Source: an uncultured Flavobacteriaceae bacterium
Lineage (GTDB): Bacteria > Bacteroidota > Bacteroidia > Flavobacteriales > Flavobacteriaceae
Length of the DNA: 64,000 bases
Direction: 5' to 3'
Assembly: GCA_938010765.1 (NCBI GenBank)
Contig: CALLVX010000039.1
Location: 1 to 64,000 of the forward strand
Positions 44,584-53,212 of this stretch are shown here, piece by piece (position 1 is the stretch's first letter; every line of letters starts with the position of its first letter). The notes beneath the pieces are model-generated. The model made no database searches, had not been told where the DNA came from, and saw only the letters and a list, made by a program, of their open reading frames with translations. The position numbers and the translations under genes were made by a program.

Positions 44584-44760
44584 TTAACTCGATAATCGAG
44601 ATTTATACTTGCCTGCCGTTAGGCAAGTTGCTTCGATGCCAGAACGACAAGTATTCGGGCGGACCTGCACGACCAGTGGTCGGACAGGTTTGTGTTAAAA
44701 TCGAAGGTACAATTTCCTTTCAATCTCTCGTGAGCGTGCCCCGAGGTAATTTACTATAAT
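44584..44760 (+). repeat. Dispersed intergenic repeat, copy 2, inside the B12 operon
   Basis: It begins TTAACTCGATAATCGAGATTTAT, as in copy 3. It then carries an extra hairpin ACTTGCCT/AGGCAAGT not found in the other copies, then GATGCCAGAACGACAAGTATTCGGGCGG, TGTTAAAATCGAAGG, TTTCCTTTCAATCTCTCG and AATTTACTATAA. It lies between btuC and the btuD frame on the opposite sense to the operon. Its left end abuts the in-frame stop upstream of btuD. Confidence 0.72.
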
Positions 44761-44804
44761 TGTGCGAATTGTAACCACACGCTCATTAATGATCATTACC
44801 AAGT

Positions 44805-45833
44805 TTAAAAAACCATTGTACGTCGCCGTACCAATAACCAGATAACAACCGGTGCTCCCAGAATACTGGTAATAGCGTTAATAGGTAGTACACTGGCAGC
44901 GTTCGGAACCTGTGCCACCGTATCGCAAAGTAGCATCAATATGGCGCCATAGACGAGTACTGCCGGTACTAGGACTTTATGATCGGTAGTATCGAACAAT
45001 TGACGCGCAAGGTGTGGAACTGCAAGACCAACGAAGGCGATAGGTCCTGCAAATGCGGTAACACTGCCTGCCAACAAGCCTGTAGCCAATATGACCAAGT
45101 AACGGGCTTTTTTTAGGTCGACTCCTAGACTCTTCGCATAGTTTTCACCCAGCAACAGTGCGTTTAGGGCTTTTACGGATAGGACACTTAGTACAACTCC
45201 GATCAAAATAATTCCAAATAAGAGTAGCAACTGCGACCAAGACAGGTTACCGACGCTCCCAAAAGACCAAAAGATGTATTGTTGTAATTCTTCGGCCTTC
45301 GAGAAGTACGATAGTACACTAACAATGGCGGCCGTAATACTCCCGAACATTAGCCCAATGATCAACAAGGCCATCGTATCTTTTACTTTCGAGGCAACGG
45401 CCATTACGGCAAGTAACACTAGAAAACTCCCGATGCTTGAGGCAACGGCAATAGAAACATCATTAACCATACTGAAAGCCGTAATACCCGAGAAAATAGA
45501 AGACCCCATAATCAATAATGCGGCTCCCAAACTTGCTCCGGAACTAATACCCAAGACAAACGGACCGGCCAACGGGTTTCGGAATAAGGTCTGCATCAAC
45601 AATCCGCTCAACGCTAAGCCACTTCCCACAAGAATGGCCGTCAATGCCTTTGGAATTCGATAATTCCACACAATGTAGTACCAAGATTCATTGGTTTCAC
45701 TTCCCAAAAGAATGTTCAAGCTGCTTTTAAATGGGATAGTGACCGACCCTAAACTCAAATTCAATATAAAACTCGCTAAAAGTGCAATTAATAGCAGCAG
45801 GAAAGCAAAACGATATGTTTTAGGGTTCTCCAA
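44805..45833 (-). CDS. btuC: FecCD-type permease of the B12 importer (BtuC-like)
   Basis: 342 residues, about ten transmembrane helices. The family motifs are GLALSGLLMQTLFRNPLAGPFVLGISSGASLGA (about 74-106) and TAFAGPIAFVGLAVPHLARQLF (about 262-283, containing the coupling-helix region), plus LPINAITSILGAPVVIWLLVRR at the C-terminus. The type serves vitamin B12, haem or siderophore uptake; the cob gene context favours cobalamin. Its start abuts the stop codon of the binding-protein gene with no gap (45833/45834). Confidence 0.9.
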   Translation of the reverse strand: MENPKTYRFAFLLLLIALLASFILNLSLGSVTIPFKSSLNILLGSETNESWYYIVWNYRIPKALTAILVGSGLALSGLLMQTLFRNPLAGPFVLGISSGASLGAALLIMGSSIFSGITAFSMVNDVSIAVASSIGSFLVLLAVMAVASKVKDTMALLIIGLMFGSITAAIVSVLSYFSKAEELQQYIFWSFGSVGNLSWSQLLLLFGIILIGVVLSVLSVKALNALLLGENYAKSLGVDLKKARYLVILATGLLAGSVTAFAGPIAFVGLAVPHLARQLFDTTDHKVLVPAVLVYGAILMLLCDTVAQVPNAASVLPINAITSILGAPVVIWLLVRRRTMVF

Positions 45834-47003
45834 TTAATCCAAGGGCTTAAAAAAGTAAAGTTCGTGTTCGGGCAAAAGGGTTGGGTGAAAAATATGGATT
45901 AGATCTTTGAGAACCAAATCGGGTCGTTGTGGAGCAAGTTCATAAAAAAGAAGCCCGCCAGAAGGCCCTTTGGCAATGGTATTAGAAAATATATTTTTGT
46001 TTTTGTAGGCATCGAACTGCTGGTAATGTCGGTTTGCCGTAGCCATTTCGGAATAGGAAGTATGCATCGATGGATTCAACCAAAATTGAGCCTTTTGGCC
46101 CTTGTCCAGTACACTTTCGACACTCAAGGAAATACTTCCTGTTTCTGGTGTGTCTTTCCATAGGTAATCTGTTTGGGCATCTTTTAAGAACTGCGCCATC
46201 CAGCTTTTTCCTCCGGACACGTACCATACATCCTTATAGAGCCCTCCTGTTAAAACCGTTGGCTTACTACGAGCATTAGTAGCCAACATTTTTGTGTTTT
46301 TATACTCGGCTTCAATCGTTTTAAAAATACTATCAGCTTTTTTTTCCTTATTAAAAAAAGTCGCGAAAAACTTGATCCATTCCGCTTTTCCTAGCGGAGT
46401 TTCTTCTGTCCAATCTCCATTATAGACGACCGGGACTTTGGAGCGTATTAAAGTTTTATAGGCTTTGTTCTGGTTGTTGATTCCAAAACCGATGACAACC
46501 TCGGGATTCAAAGAAATAGTCATTTCTGTATTGATAGTCTCGTTGTTCCCAAGCTCTTTTATAAGGCCTTCTTCAATGTGTTCTCGGGCTTTTTTAGAAG
46601 ATATAAAAGCAGTACTTGGAAAACCTACCAGACGATCAATCACCCCTAAGGCCTCTAAGGCGGGAATATGAGTGGTAGAAGTTACTACGATTCTTTCTAC
46701 CGGTGTGGCAACAACAGCATCGTATTCTTGATTGTTTAGGGTTAAACTAGCTGCCAGGTTTTTGGGTACCAAGGCATAGGTAAAGGCACTTTCGGCATTG
46801 GGCCAAGGACTACTTATTGTAATCACGGTAATGCCCGAAGCTAATTTTTCTACGGTAAAACCTTTAGCATAAAGAATATTAGTATTTATAGCTGCACCTA
46901 AAGTCTCACTAGCTACATTTTTGGGTGCTTGCTTGCAAGAATGGCAGAGCGTAAAAAGTAACACTAGTGCGAAAATGGATCTACTATACTTGGTCATCAT
47001 CAA
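45834..47003 (-). CDS. btuF: Periplasmic-binding lipoprotein of the B12 importer (BtuF-like)
   Basis: 389 residues. SpII signal with lipobox LCHSC (Cys about 23), so it is membrane-tethered. The two-lobed helical-backbone binding fold is visible as VERIVVTSTTHIPALEALGVIDRLVGFPS (about 102-130), LNPEVVIGFG (about 165-174) and GGKSWMAQFLKDAQTDYLWKD. It hands ligand to the FecCD permease. Embedded in the cob operon (3 bases from cobC, adjoining btuC), so cobalamin or cobinamide is the likely ligand; a siderophore cannot be excluded from sequence alone. Several Met codons at the start. Confidence 0.87.
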   Translation of the reverse strand: MMMTKYSRSIFALVLLFTLCHSCKQAPKNVASETLGAAINTNILYAKGFTVEKLASGITVITISSPWPNAESAFTYALVPKNLAASLTLNNQEYDAVVATPVERIVVTSTTHIPALEALGVIDRLVGFPSTAFISSKKAREHIEEGLIKELGNNETINTEMTISLNPEVVIGFGINNQNKAYKTLIRSKVPVVYNGDWTEETPLGKAEWIKFFATFFNKEKKADSIFKTIEAEYKNTKMLATNARSKPTVLTGGLYKDVWYVSGGKSWMAQFLKDAQTDYLWKDTPETGSISLSVESVLDKGQKAQFWLNPSMHTSYSEMATANRHYQQFDAYKNKNIFSNTIAKGPSGGLLFYELAPQRPDLVLKDLIHIFHPTLLPEHELYFFKPLD

Positions 47004-47006
47004 ATT

Positions 47007-47573
47007 CTATTTTAAATGAAATCCTTTTGTAACGGCAAAGGTAGCATCTTTATATTCTAGCTTTAACACATGACCATAGTTTAGTTGAATACTGAAAGAG
47101 TCTTTCAAAGGCATATTTTTTATATGTGCAAGTAGCGCTCTTATAGGCCCCGCATGGGATATAAGGATGCTGTCTTTTTTAGATGGCAGTACAACCTTAT
47201 TAAAAAAATCGACCACGCGTTCCTGGAGGTCCATATAAGATTCTCCAGTTGGCACTTTCGTGTTGACAAAGTCGTTCATCCAAGGTTTTATTTCTTTTGG
47301 GGAAATGTCGTTCCAAGCTTTCATTTCCCATGGGCCAAAGTCAAGTTCCATTAAACGGTCATCTATCCGAACATTCGTATTTATGGTATTCGCAAGTTTG
47401 CTACACCGTTGAAGTGGACTACTGTAAATTATGGTCCCGGTATCAAATTTCAGTTTTTCGTGAACCGCTTTCCATTCTTTTTCAAAATCAGAGGTAACAT
47501 CTAAGTCGGTTTGTCCGTAGCAAATTCCTTTTTTTATGTTTGGAGTAGTATGTCTGACTAGATAAATTTCCAT
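47007..47573 (-). CDS. cobC: Alpha-ribazole phosphatase-type histidine phosphatase
   Basis: 188 residues from MEIYLVRHTTPNIKKG; a longer frame starts inside cobS and is rejected. Histidine-phosphatase catalytic motif LVRHT (4-8), with SSPLQRCSKLA, ELDFGPWEMKAW and ILISHAGPIRAL (about 137-148), gives the full phosphoglycerate-mutase-like set. The short GICYGQTDL segment (residues 17-25) is typical of CobC. It removes the phosphate of alpha-ribazole 5'-phosphate or of adenosylcobalamin 5'-phosphate in nucleotide-loop assembly. It overlaps the end of cobS by 16 bases. Confidence 0.85.
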   Translation of the reverse strand: MEIYLVRHTTPNIKKGICYGQTDLDVTSDFEKEWKAVHEKLKFDTGTIIYSSPLQRCSKLANTINTNVRIDDRLMELDFGPWEMKAWNDISPKEIKPWMNDFVNTKVPTGESYMDLQERVVDFFNKVVLPSKKDSILISHAGPIRALLAHIKNMPLKDSFSIQLNYGHVLKLEYKDATFAVTKGFHLK

Positions 47574-48319
47574 AAGATCAAAATGCTTAGATAGAAGACA
47601 ATTTCCGATAATTGTTGAATGGCTCCGGCGCAATCTCCTGTTTGCCCTCCGATCCATTTTTTGAACTTCGTCCCCAAAAATACTTTTGAAAGATATACAG
47701 GGATAAGGGCTAGAAGTATGTATGGGGTATTAAAAAAGATAAGCGGTAAACAACCAAAAATACCACTGATGATAAGCAAACCAGTTGAGAGGTTTTCAGC
47801 TGCAGGCTTGGCTTTGCTATCCTTACTATCTCGCACATACGGGTGAGTATAAATAAGGGTAGTTGCTATAAATCTACTTACTGTATGTCCTGAAATTAAG
47901 ACTAGGGGAATGGTAACTGCTGGGATGTGTAGAAGCGCAAAAAACTTTAATGCTAATACTGCTGTAATCCCCACTACGCCGTAAGTTCCCAATCGGGAAT
48001 CTTTCATGATCAGCAGTATTTTTTCCTTAGTCCATCCGCCACCGAAACCATCGCATACGTCAGCGAATCCATCTTCATGAAAGGCACCGGTTGCATAAAT
48101 GGTAGCCGCCATACTCAAGAGAATGGCAATCTCTTTGGGTAAAAGAAAGGCTACCCCATAAAAAACCAACGCGCCTATACTCCCAACAATGCCACCGACT
48201 AAAGGAAAATACTTGGCACTTTGTCTTAGGTAGTCAGGGTCATGGGTTATCCATTTTGGGCATGGGATTCTAGTAAAGAACATTAAAGCGGTAAAAAAAA
48301 TATCGATTTCCTTTCTCAT
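47558..48319 (-). CDS. cobS: Adenosylcobinamide-GDP ribazoletransferase
   Basis: 253 residues, polytopic membrane protein. The signature HEDGFADVCDGFGGGWTKEK (about 80-99), followed by ILLIMKDSRLGTYG, is the metal- and substrate-binding motif of cobalamin synthase. It starts with FFTALMFFTRIPCPKW as in the family. It joins adenosylcobinamide-GDP to alpha-ribazole (phosphate) at the inner membrane to give adenosylcobalamin (phosphate). Start overlaps the cobT stop by four bases. Confidence 0.95.
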   Translation of the reverse strand: MRKEIDIFFTALMFFTRIPCPKWITHDPDYLRQSAKYFPLVGGIVGSIGALVFYGVAFLLPKEIAILLSMAATIYATGAFHEDGFADVCDGFGGGWTKEKILLIMKDSRLGTYGVVGITAVLALKFFALLHIPAVTIPLVLISGHTVSRFIATTLIYTHPYVRDSKDSKAKPAAENLSTGLLIISGIFGCLPLIFFNTPYILLALIPVYLSKVFLGTKFKKWIGGQTGDCAGAIQQLSEIVFYLSILILWKFI

Positions 48320-49347
48320 AAACCGCTCACTTTTGCGTCTGAAAAACTGGCCATGTCCTCAAGGAAACCAGTGGCGCATTTAATAATGGGGAATGCCAAG
48401 GCAGATCCAGTACCTTCCCCCAACCGTAAACCCAAATTTAATAGGGGTTCTTTCTCTAGGAACTGCAACATTTTATGATGTCCTTGTTCTCCGGAAGTAT
48501 GTGAAAAAATACAATAGTCCAAGACATTCTTTTCCATAGCATGGGCAACAAGTAGGGCAGCAGTGACTATAAACCCATCTATGATAAGTAGTATATTTAA
48601 TTCCGCAGCTTTTAAAATGGCACCGGTAATCATTGCGATCTCAAATCCCCCGAAAGTTGCTATGGTTTCCAATGGTCCCGATGGTTGGTGTGTTTTAAGA
48701 ACTGCTTCCAGAATTTTCACCTTCCGAGTGATGCCATCTTTTGCTAGGCCTGTTCCTGCTCCTACACATTCTTTAATGTTGAATTCAGTAAAACTGGACA
48801 TGAGTAGTGCTGCTGACGAAGTATTGCCGATTCCCATTTCTCCAAAACCGAGTACGTTGCAGCCATTGACATGTACTTGGGTTACAATTTTAGCACCTTC
48901 TTCTAGCGCTTTTTTGCACTGTTCAATAGTCATTGCAGGTTCGAAGGTGTAGTTTTTTGTTCCGAAACCTATTTTAGCCTTAATAAGGCCGGGCACGTTT
49001 TTAAAAGAGTGGTTGACCCCTGCATCTACAATATGTAAGGCTAAATCATTTTGCTTGCAAAACGAATTGATTGCAGCGCCCCCTTCCAAGAGATTATAGA
49101 CCATTTGGGCCGTTACTTCTTGAGGATAGGGGTTTACCTTCCCTTCTTTTGCAATTCCATGATCTGCCGCGAAAACAAGTATCGTAGGATTCTTCAATGA
49201 AGGGCTTGCCGTATTTTGAATCAATCCTATTTGTAAAGCGATGGCCTCTAAACGACCAAGCGCACCCAAAGGTTTTGTTTTGCCGTTTATCTTGTCTTGC
49301 AGACTTGATTTAAGCTGAGTTGAAATTGGGGAGATGTTAAAACTCAT
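48316..49347 (-). CDS. cobT: Nicotinate-nucleotide-dimethylbenzimidazole phosphoribosyltransferase
   Basis: 343 residues, normal length. Family segments: KTKPLGALGRLEAIALQIG (about 20-38), VFAADHGIAKEGKVNPYPQEVTAQM (about 54-78), GFGEMGIGNTSSAALLMS (about 166-183), and the catalytic Glu in LGLRLGEGTGSALAFP (about 305-320). It activates the lower-ligand base, normally 5,6-dimethylbenzimidazole, to alpha-ribazole 5'-phosphate. Seven bases downstream of cobU. No bluB or other DMB-synthesis gene is in the window. Confidence 0.96.
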   Translation of the reverse strand: MSFNISPISTQLKSSLQDKINGKTKPLGALGRLEAIALQIGLIQNTASPSLKNPTILVFAADHGIAKEGKVNPYPQEVTAQMVYNLLEGGAAINSFCKQNDLALHIVDAGVNHSFKNVPGLIKAKIGFGTKNYTFEPAMTIEQCKKALEEGAKIVTQVHVNGCNVLGFGEMGIGNTSSAALLMSSFTEFNIKECVGAGTGLAKDGITRKVKILEAVLKTHQPSGPLETIATFGGFEIAMITGAILKAAELNILLIIDGFIVTAALLVAHAMEKNVLDYCIFSHTSGEQGHHKMLQFLEKEPLLNLGLRLGEGTGSALAFPIIKCATGFLEDMASFSDAKVSGL

Positions 49348-49354
49348 TCTTGTT

Positions 49355-49861
49355 TTATTCTTTGATTACTACTGGTATTCCAGAGACCATTAAAATTGCC
49401 TTATCCGAATGTTCGGCGATATATTGATTCATCCAACCTTGCAATTCTGTAAACTTTCTTCCAACCTTTGTTGCAGCATGAACACCCATTCCTATTTCGT
49501 TGGATATGATTATGATAGTGGCGTCTATTTGAAGTAATTTATTGAATTCATTTTTTGCAAGCAGAAGGGCTTTTTCGATGTCATTTTTAGTGTCGACAAA
49601 AAAATTGGTAAGCCATAATGTGACGCAGTCAATAACAACTGTTTCTTTTGGGTTTATGACGTCGAATATCACTTTTTCGGCTTCTACAGAGGTCCAACGT
49701 TCATCTCTTTCTGAAATATGACGATCAATTCGCGCACGGTGATCAGCGTCCCAAATACGGGATGTGGCCACATATTTAGGGTGATTGCTAAGTTGTGTCG
49801 CCAGATTTTGGGCGTACCTACTTTTTCCTGAACGTTCCCCTCCTGTAATGTAATACATCAT
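49355..49861 (-). CDS. cobU: Adenosylcobinamide kinase / guanylyltransferase
   Basis: 168 residues from MMYYITGGERSGKSRYAQNLA; a longer frame opens at 49972 inside the regulatory region, but homologues start at this Met. P-loop GGERSGKS (7-14) is the CobU/CobP form. The segment RIDHIS-type RIDRHISERDERW (about 46-58) holds the His that is guanylylated, and VIDCVTLWLTN and IIIISNEIGMGVHA follow. It phosphorylates adenosylcobinamide and transfers GMP to it. First gene of the minus-strand operon cobU-cobT-cobS-cobC-btuF-btuC-btuD. Confidence 0.94.
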   Translation of the reverse strand: MMYYITGGERSGKSRYAQNLATQLSNHPKYVATSRIWDADHRARIDRHISERDERWTSVEAEKVIFDVINPKETVVIDCVTLWLTNFFVDTKNDIEKALLLAKNEFNKLLQIDATIIIISNEIGMGVHAATKVGRKFTELQGWMNQYIAEHSDKAILMVSGIPVVIKE

Positions 49862-49941
49862 TTCAGTATTTTTTTGAGAGTTCAATATTAGACATTTTTT
49901 TAGGAGCAAAACAACTGTAATCATATTGAACAAAAAAGAAG

Positions 49942-49949
49942 TACATTTG
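49942..49949 (+). promoter_or_regulatory. Candidate -7 element of the riboswitch-btuB transcript
   Basis: TACATTTG matches TAnnTTTG and would start RNA at about 49956, just before the riboswitch. The -33 element is not obvious. Confidence 0.5.
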
Positions 49950-49960
49950 TGCTGAATTTT

Positions 49961-50140
49961 GGTTCCCATCAATTTTTCAGGATGGGATTAAAAGGGAATC
50001 CGGTGAAAATCCGCAACTGTTCCCGCAACTGTAAGCTTTGTTTGCCAAATGGCAAATGTTTGTTGCTAACTCCAAAACCACTGTCTATTAAAATTAAGAT
50101 GGGAAGGTGAGCAACAAAACGCAAGTCAGGAGACCTGCCA
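49961..50140 (+). promoter_or_regulatory. Cobalamin riboswitch upstream of btuB
   Basis: Conserved elements are present in order: GGGAATCCGGTGAAAATCCG (49994-50013), CCCGCAACTGTAAG (about 50022-50035), the CCACTG core (50078-50083), GGGAAGG (50101-50107) and the closing GTCAGGAGACCTGCC (50125-50139). It is on the plus strand and lies 51 bases before btuB. The hairpin AGACTTT...AAAGGTCT (about 50162-50183) next to the start codon may be the expression platform. Adenosylcobalamin binding is expected to reduce btuB expression. Confidence 0.95.
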
Positions 50141-50190
50141 AATTCGAAACTAAAAATCGATAGACTTTCGGGTAAAAGGTCTTCCATTGT

Positions 50191-52029
50191 ATGAAACTGA
50201 TTTTCTCAATTTGGTTAGTGCTTTTGAGCGTGACCTGTATTTTGGCGCAAAGTGATACTATTATCGCTCTTGATGAGGTGATAATGACCGATGTGAAATT
50301 ACGGCAGTTTTCTGACGGGGTTAAAACGACCGTTTTAAATGACTCGGTCGCGCTCCGAAATCAGGGTACCTTTACCGATAACCTACGTAACAATTCAACC
50401 CTTTATTTTAAAGAATATGGCTATGGGATGACTTCCACGGTTTCTTTTCGTGGTACCGGAGCTTCTCAAACAGCAGTTGTATGGAACGGTATTAACATCA
50501 ACTCACCAATGAGTGGGCAAACCGATTTTAATACGCTTCTTTCACAAAGTACCAATGAAGTTACGATTCGCAGTGGTGGTGGAAGCACACAGTACGGTAC
50601 AGGTGCAATAGGGGGGAGTGTTCATATAAATTCTATCCTAGAATTTGGAAATCACTCTGACCAGAGATTAAGTATGGGCTATGGTGCCTTTGATACACGG
50701 TCGTTGTTTTACGCAGGGTCTTTCGGAAAAAGACAGAACGCCCTTAAAATAGGGGTAGGTCACTACGCATCCGAAAATGATTTTAAGTACCTAGACACAG
50801 ACAGAAGAAATGAAAACGGAGCTTTCGACAATACTAGTCTCGACCTTGCTTATGGCATAACCTTAGGCAAATCACATATACTAAAAGTATATAACCAAAC
50901 ATTTGTCGGTGATCGTAACTTTTCTGGTACCTTAACGGCCCCGTCAAATGATAACTATCACGATTTGAATTCACGCTCGTTAGCAGAGTGGGTAAATTTT
51001 GGGCCCCAAAAAGTACAGCGGGTAAAAGCGGCCTATTTGTATGAACGATACCGGTACTATCCAAATCGTTTGCAAGATGATTTCAGTTTTGGTAATGCGA
51101 ATACATTTTTATTCAACTACGATTATAAATATCATTTTAAGAAATTTGTGATTAATGGTATTTCCGAATTTCAAACTATTACCGCAGATGGGTCGTCTAT
51201 TCTTCCAGAAAATCGAACGCTTTTTTCAGGTATTCTTTTGCTTTCCCATGCGCCTACCGATCGGTTGCGTTATGGTTTAAACTTGCGGAAAGACTGGATC
51301 AGTAGTTATGAAAGTCCGTTTGTGTTCTCTTTAAACAGTAGGTATGCCTTAACTGACAACTACCAAGTAAGTATACTAGGGTCAAAGAATTTTAGAGCCC
51401 CGACTTTCAATGATTTGTATTGGGAAGGAGCAGGTGCTACCGGGAATACTAATTTGGCACCCGAGACTGCATTGCAAGGTGAAGTTGGGCAACGGTTGAC
51501 ACTTAAGAATCTTCATTTTCAATTGAACGGTTATTACATTGCCTCTAAAGACTTAATTCAATGGCGGCCGGATCTATCGGGTGTATGGTCTCCGGTAAAT
51601 GTCAAAGATGCTACGCAGTACGGGTTCGAATTAGAAAGCGGTTGGAAAAAGAACAAAGGTGTTCATCAAGTATCCTTGAATGCAGCATACGCTTTCAGTA
51701 AATCGATAGACACAAGCACAGAAAAACAATTGTTGTACGTACCCTTGCATACTGTTCGCGGGAATATCTCGTATGCGTATGGGAGGTGGCGTACATACCT
51801 ACAAGCATTATACAATGGGCAGGTATATACCACCACGGATAACGAGCAGGATATACCTGGTTATGTAGTTGGGAATTGGGGCTTGGAATATGAGTTACCG
51901 ACCATTTTAGGGATAGTGGCAACCACTGCTATAAAGGTTAACAATGTTAGCAATACTCGGTATCAGAACGTAGCGTTTAGGCCGATGCCAAACAGACATT
52001 TTCACTTTCAACTTAATTTTAAATTTTAG
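50191..52029 (+). CDS. btuB: TonB-dependent outer-membrane cobalamin receptor (BtuB-like)
   Basis: 612 residues, the length of E. coli BtuB. Signal peptide about 1-19 (VTCILAQ). Plug domain about 25-150, with TVSFRGTGASQTAVVWNGININSPMSGQTDFNTL and VTIRSGGGSTQYGTGAIGGSVHI. A 22-strand barrel follows, ending in the aromatic FHFQLNFKF. It imports cobalamins and cobinamides using TonB energy. The cobalamin riboswitch in front and the BtuG-like partner immediately downstream (3-base gap) support the ligand assignment. Confidence 0.92.
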   Translation: MKLIFSIWLVLLSVTCILAQSDTIIALDEVIMTDVKLRQFSDGVKTTVLNDSVALRNQGTFTDNLRNNSTLYFKEYGYGMTSTVSFRGTGASQTAVVWNGININSPMSGQTDFNTLLSQSTNEVTIRSGGGSTQYGTGAIGGSVHINSILEFGNHSDQRLSMGYGAFDTRSLFYAGSFGKRQNALKIGVGHYASENDFKYLDTDRRNENGAFDNTSLDLAYGITLGKSHILKVYNQTFVGDRNFSGTLTAPSNDNYHDLNSRSLAEWVNFGPQKVQRVKAAYLYERYRYYPNRLQDDFSFGNANTFLFNYDYKYHFKKFVINGISEFQTITADGSSILPENRTLFSGILLLSHAPTDRLRYGLNLRKDWISSYESPFVFSLNSRYALTDNYQVSILGSKNFRAPTFNDLYWEGAGATGNTNLAPETALQGEVGQRLTLKNLHFQLNGYYIASKDLIQWRPDLSGVWSPVNVKDATQYGFELESGWKKNKGVHQVSLNAAYAFSKSIDTSTEKQLLYVPLHTVRGNISYAYGRWRTYLQALYNGQVYTTTDNEQDIPGYVVGNWGLEYELPTILGIVATTAIKVNNVSNTRYQNVAFRPMPNRHFHFQLNFKF

Positions 52030-52032
52030 TAA

Positions 52033-53094
52033 ATGAACACCAAACAGTTGGTATTGGCCTTGGCCGCAGGATTTTTCTTTGTCGCTTGTGAAAACGACGA
52101 TAATACTAGTGGTAGTTTGCCCTTGGGCGACTATGAGAACGGGATATTGATTACAAATGAGGGACCCTTCAGTAATGGCACGGGAACTGTTTCTTTTATC
52201 TCGGATGATCAGATGATCACAGATAATGAGGTTTACAATAAGGTCAACAATGCCGATTTAGGGAATGTTGTACAGTCAATGGCTTTTGTGGGAGATAAAG
52301 CGTATATCATCGCAAATGTATCTAACAAAATTACGGTAGTAAATCGATATACTTTTGAAGAAATTGCCAGAATCGACTCGGGACTTGACAACCCTAGATT
52401 TTTTGTTGAGGCGAATGGGAAGGGGTATGTAACCAATTGGGGAGATACAGGAGATGAAACCGATGATTTTATCGCATTGATAAATTTGGAAACCAATAGT
52501 GTTGATGGGACGATTCCTGTTGATTTAGGGCCTGAGAAGTTGGTTGCGAACAATAGCTCTATTTATGTAGCCCATCAAGGTGCTTTCGGACAGAATAATA
52601 AGGTCTCGGTTATTGATATAGCTACAGAAACGGTTACCACTACTATAACCGTTGGCGATGTACCCAAAGCGATTTTGTTTGATGCTACCGGAGATTTATG
52701 GGTGCTTTCTGCCGGGAAACCGTCCTTTTCTGGGACGGAAACTGCAGGACAAATTGATAAAGTGGATACCAATGCGAATGAAGTAACTGACACCTATAAC
52801 TTTTTTGCGGTTACCGAGCATCCGAACCATCTAGGAATCGATGGTGATCGTTTGTACTATAGTCTAGATAGTAGTATTTATAGCATCTCTATTTCGAACC
52901 CCATAACACCTACGGCAAGTGATTTTGATAGAGTACCGTCTTATGCGATGGTAGTTGAAGATGGAAAATTGTATACCACCGATGCAAAAGATTTTGCAAG
53001 TAATGGCAGTATCGCCATCTATGATCTGGCAACTAAGAATGAATTGAACACCTTCGATGTCGGTATTATTCCGGGTGGGGTGTACTTTAATTAA
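52033..53094 (+). CDS. BtuG-like surface beta-propeller lipoprotein
   Basis: 353 residues. SpII signal, Cys at residue 19 (FFFVAC), followed by an acidic ENDDNTSG stretch of the kind that targets lipoproteins to the cell surface in Bacteroidetes. The body is a YncE/DUF5074-type seven-bladed propeller: repeated VTVVNRYTFEEIARIDSGLDNP, ALINLETNSVDGTIPVDLGPEKL, VSVIDIATETVTTTITVGDVPKAI, and IAIYDLATKNEL at the end. In Bacteroides, BtuG propellers bind B12 with very high affinity and sit on the BtuB receptor; location right after btuB suggests the same here. Overall similarity to BtuG was not measured. Confidence 0.8.
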   Translation: MNTKQLVLALAAGFFFVACENDDNTSGSLPLGDYENGILITNEGPFSNGTGTVSFISDDQMITDNEVYNKVNNADLGNVVQSMAFVGDKAYIIANVSNKITVVNRYTFEEIARIDSGLDNPRFFVEANGKGYVTNWGDTGDETDDFIALINLETNSVDGTIPVDLGPEKLVANNSSIYVAHQGAFGQNNKVSVIDIATETVTTTITVGDVPKAILFDATGDLWVLSAGKPSFSGTETAGQIDKVDTNANEVTDTYNFFAVTEHPNHLGIDGDRLYYSLDSSIYSISISNPITPTASDFDRVPSYAMVVEDGKLYTTDAKDFASNGSIAIYDLATKNELNTFDVGIIPGGVYFN

Positions 53095-53212
53095 TGCAAT
53101 GGCGGTCGACTAGCTATTTGGAAAAAATCAAAGGACGTAAAGAATACTGCCAAGGGTAGCATTCTTTCTTAATGCTACAACAAATAGTAATTAATTCATT
53201 TTTTGAAGTTGT

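Noticed and set aside
49862-49972. Extended N-terminus of cobU starting at 49972
   Set aside because: The extra 37 residues do not resemble the family and would cover the promoter and start of the riboswitch; the MMYYITGGERSGKS start is the conserved one.
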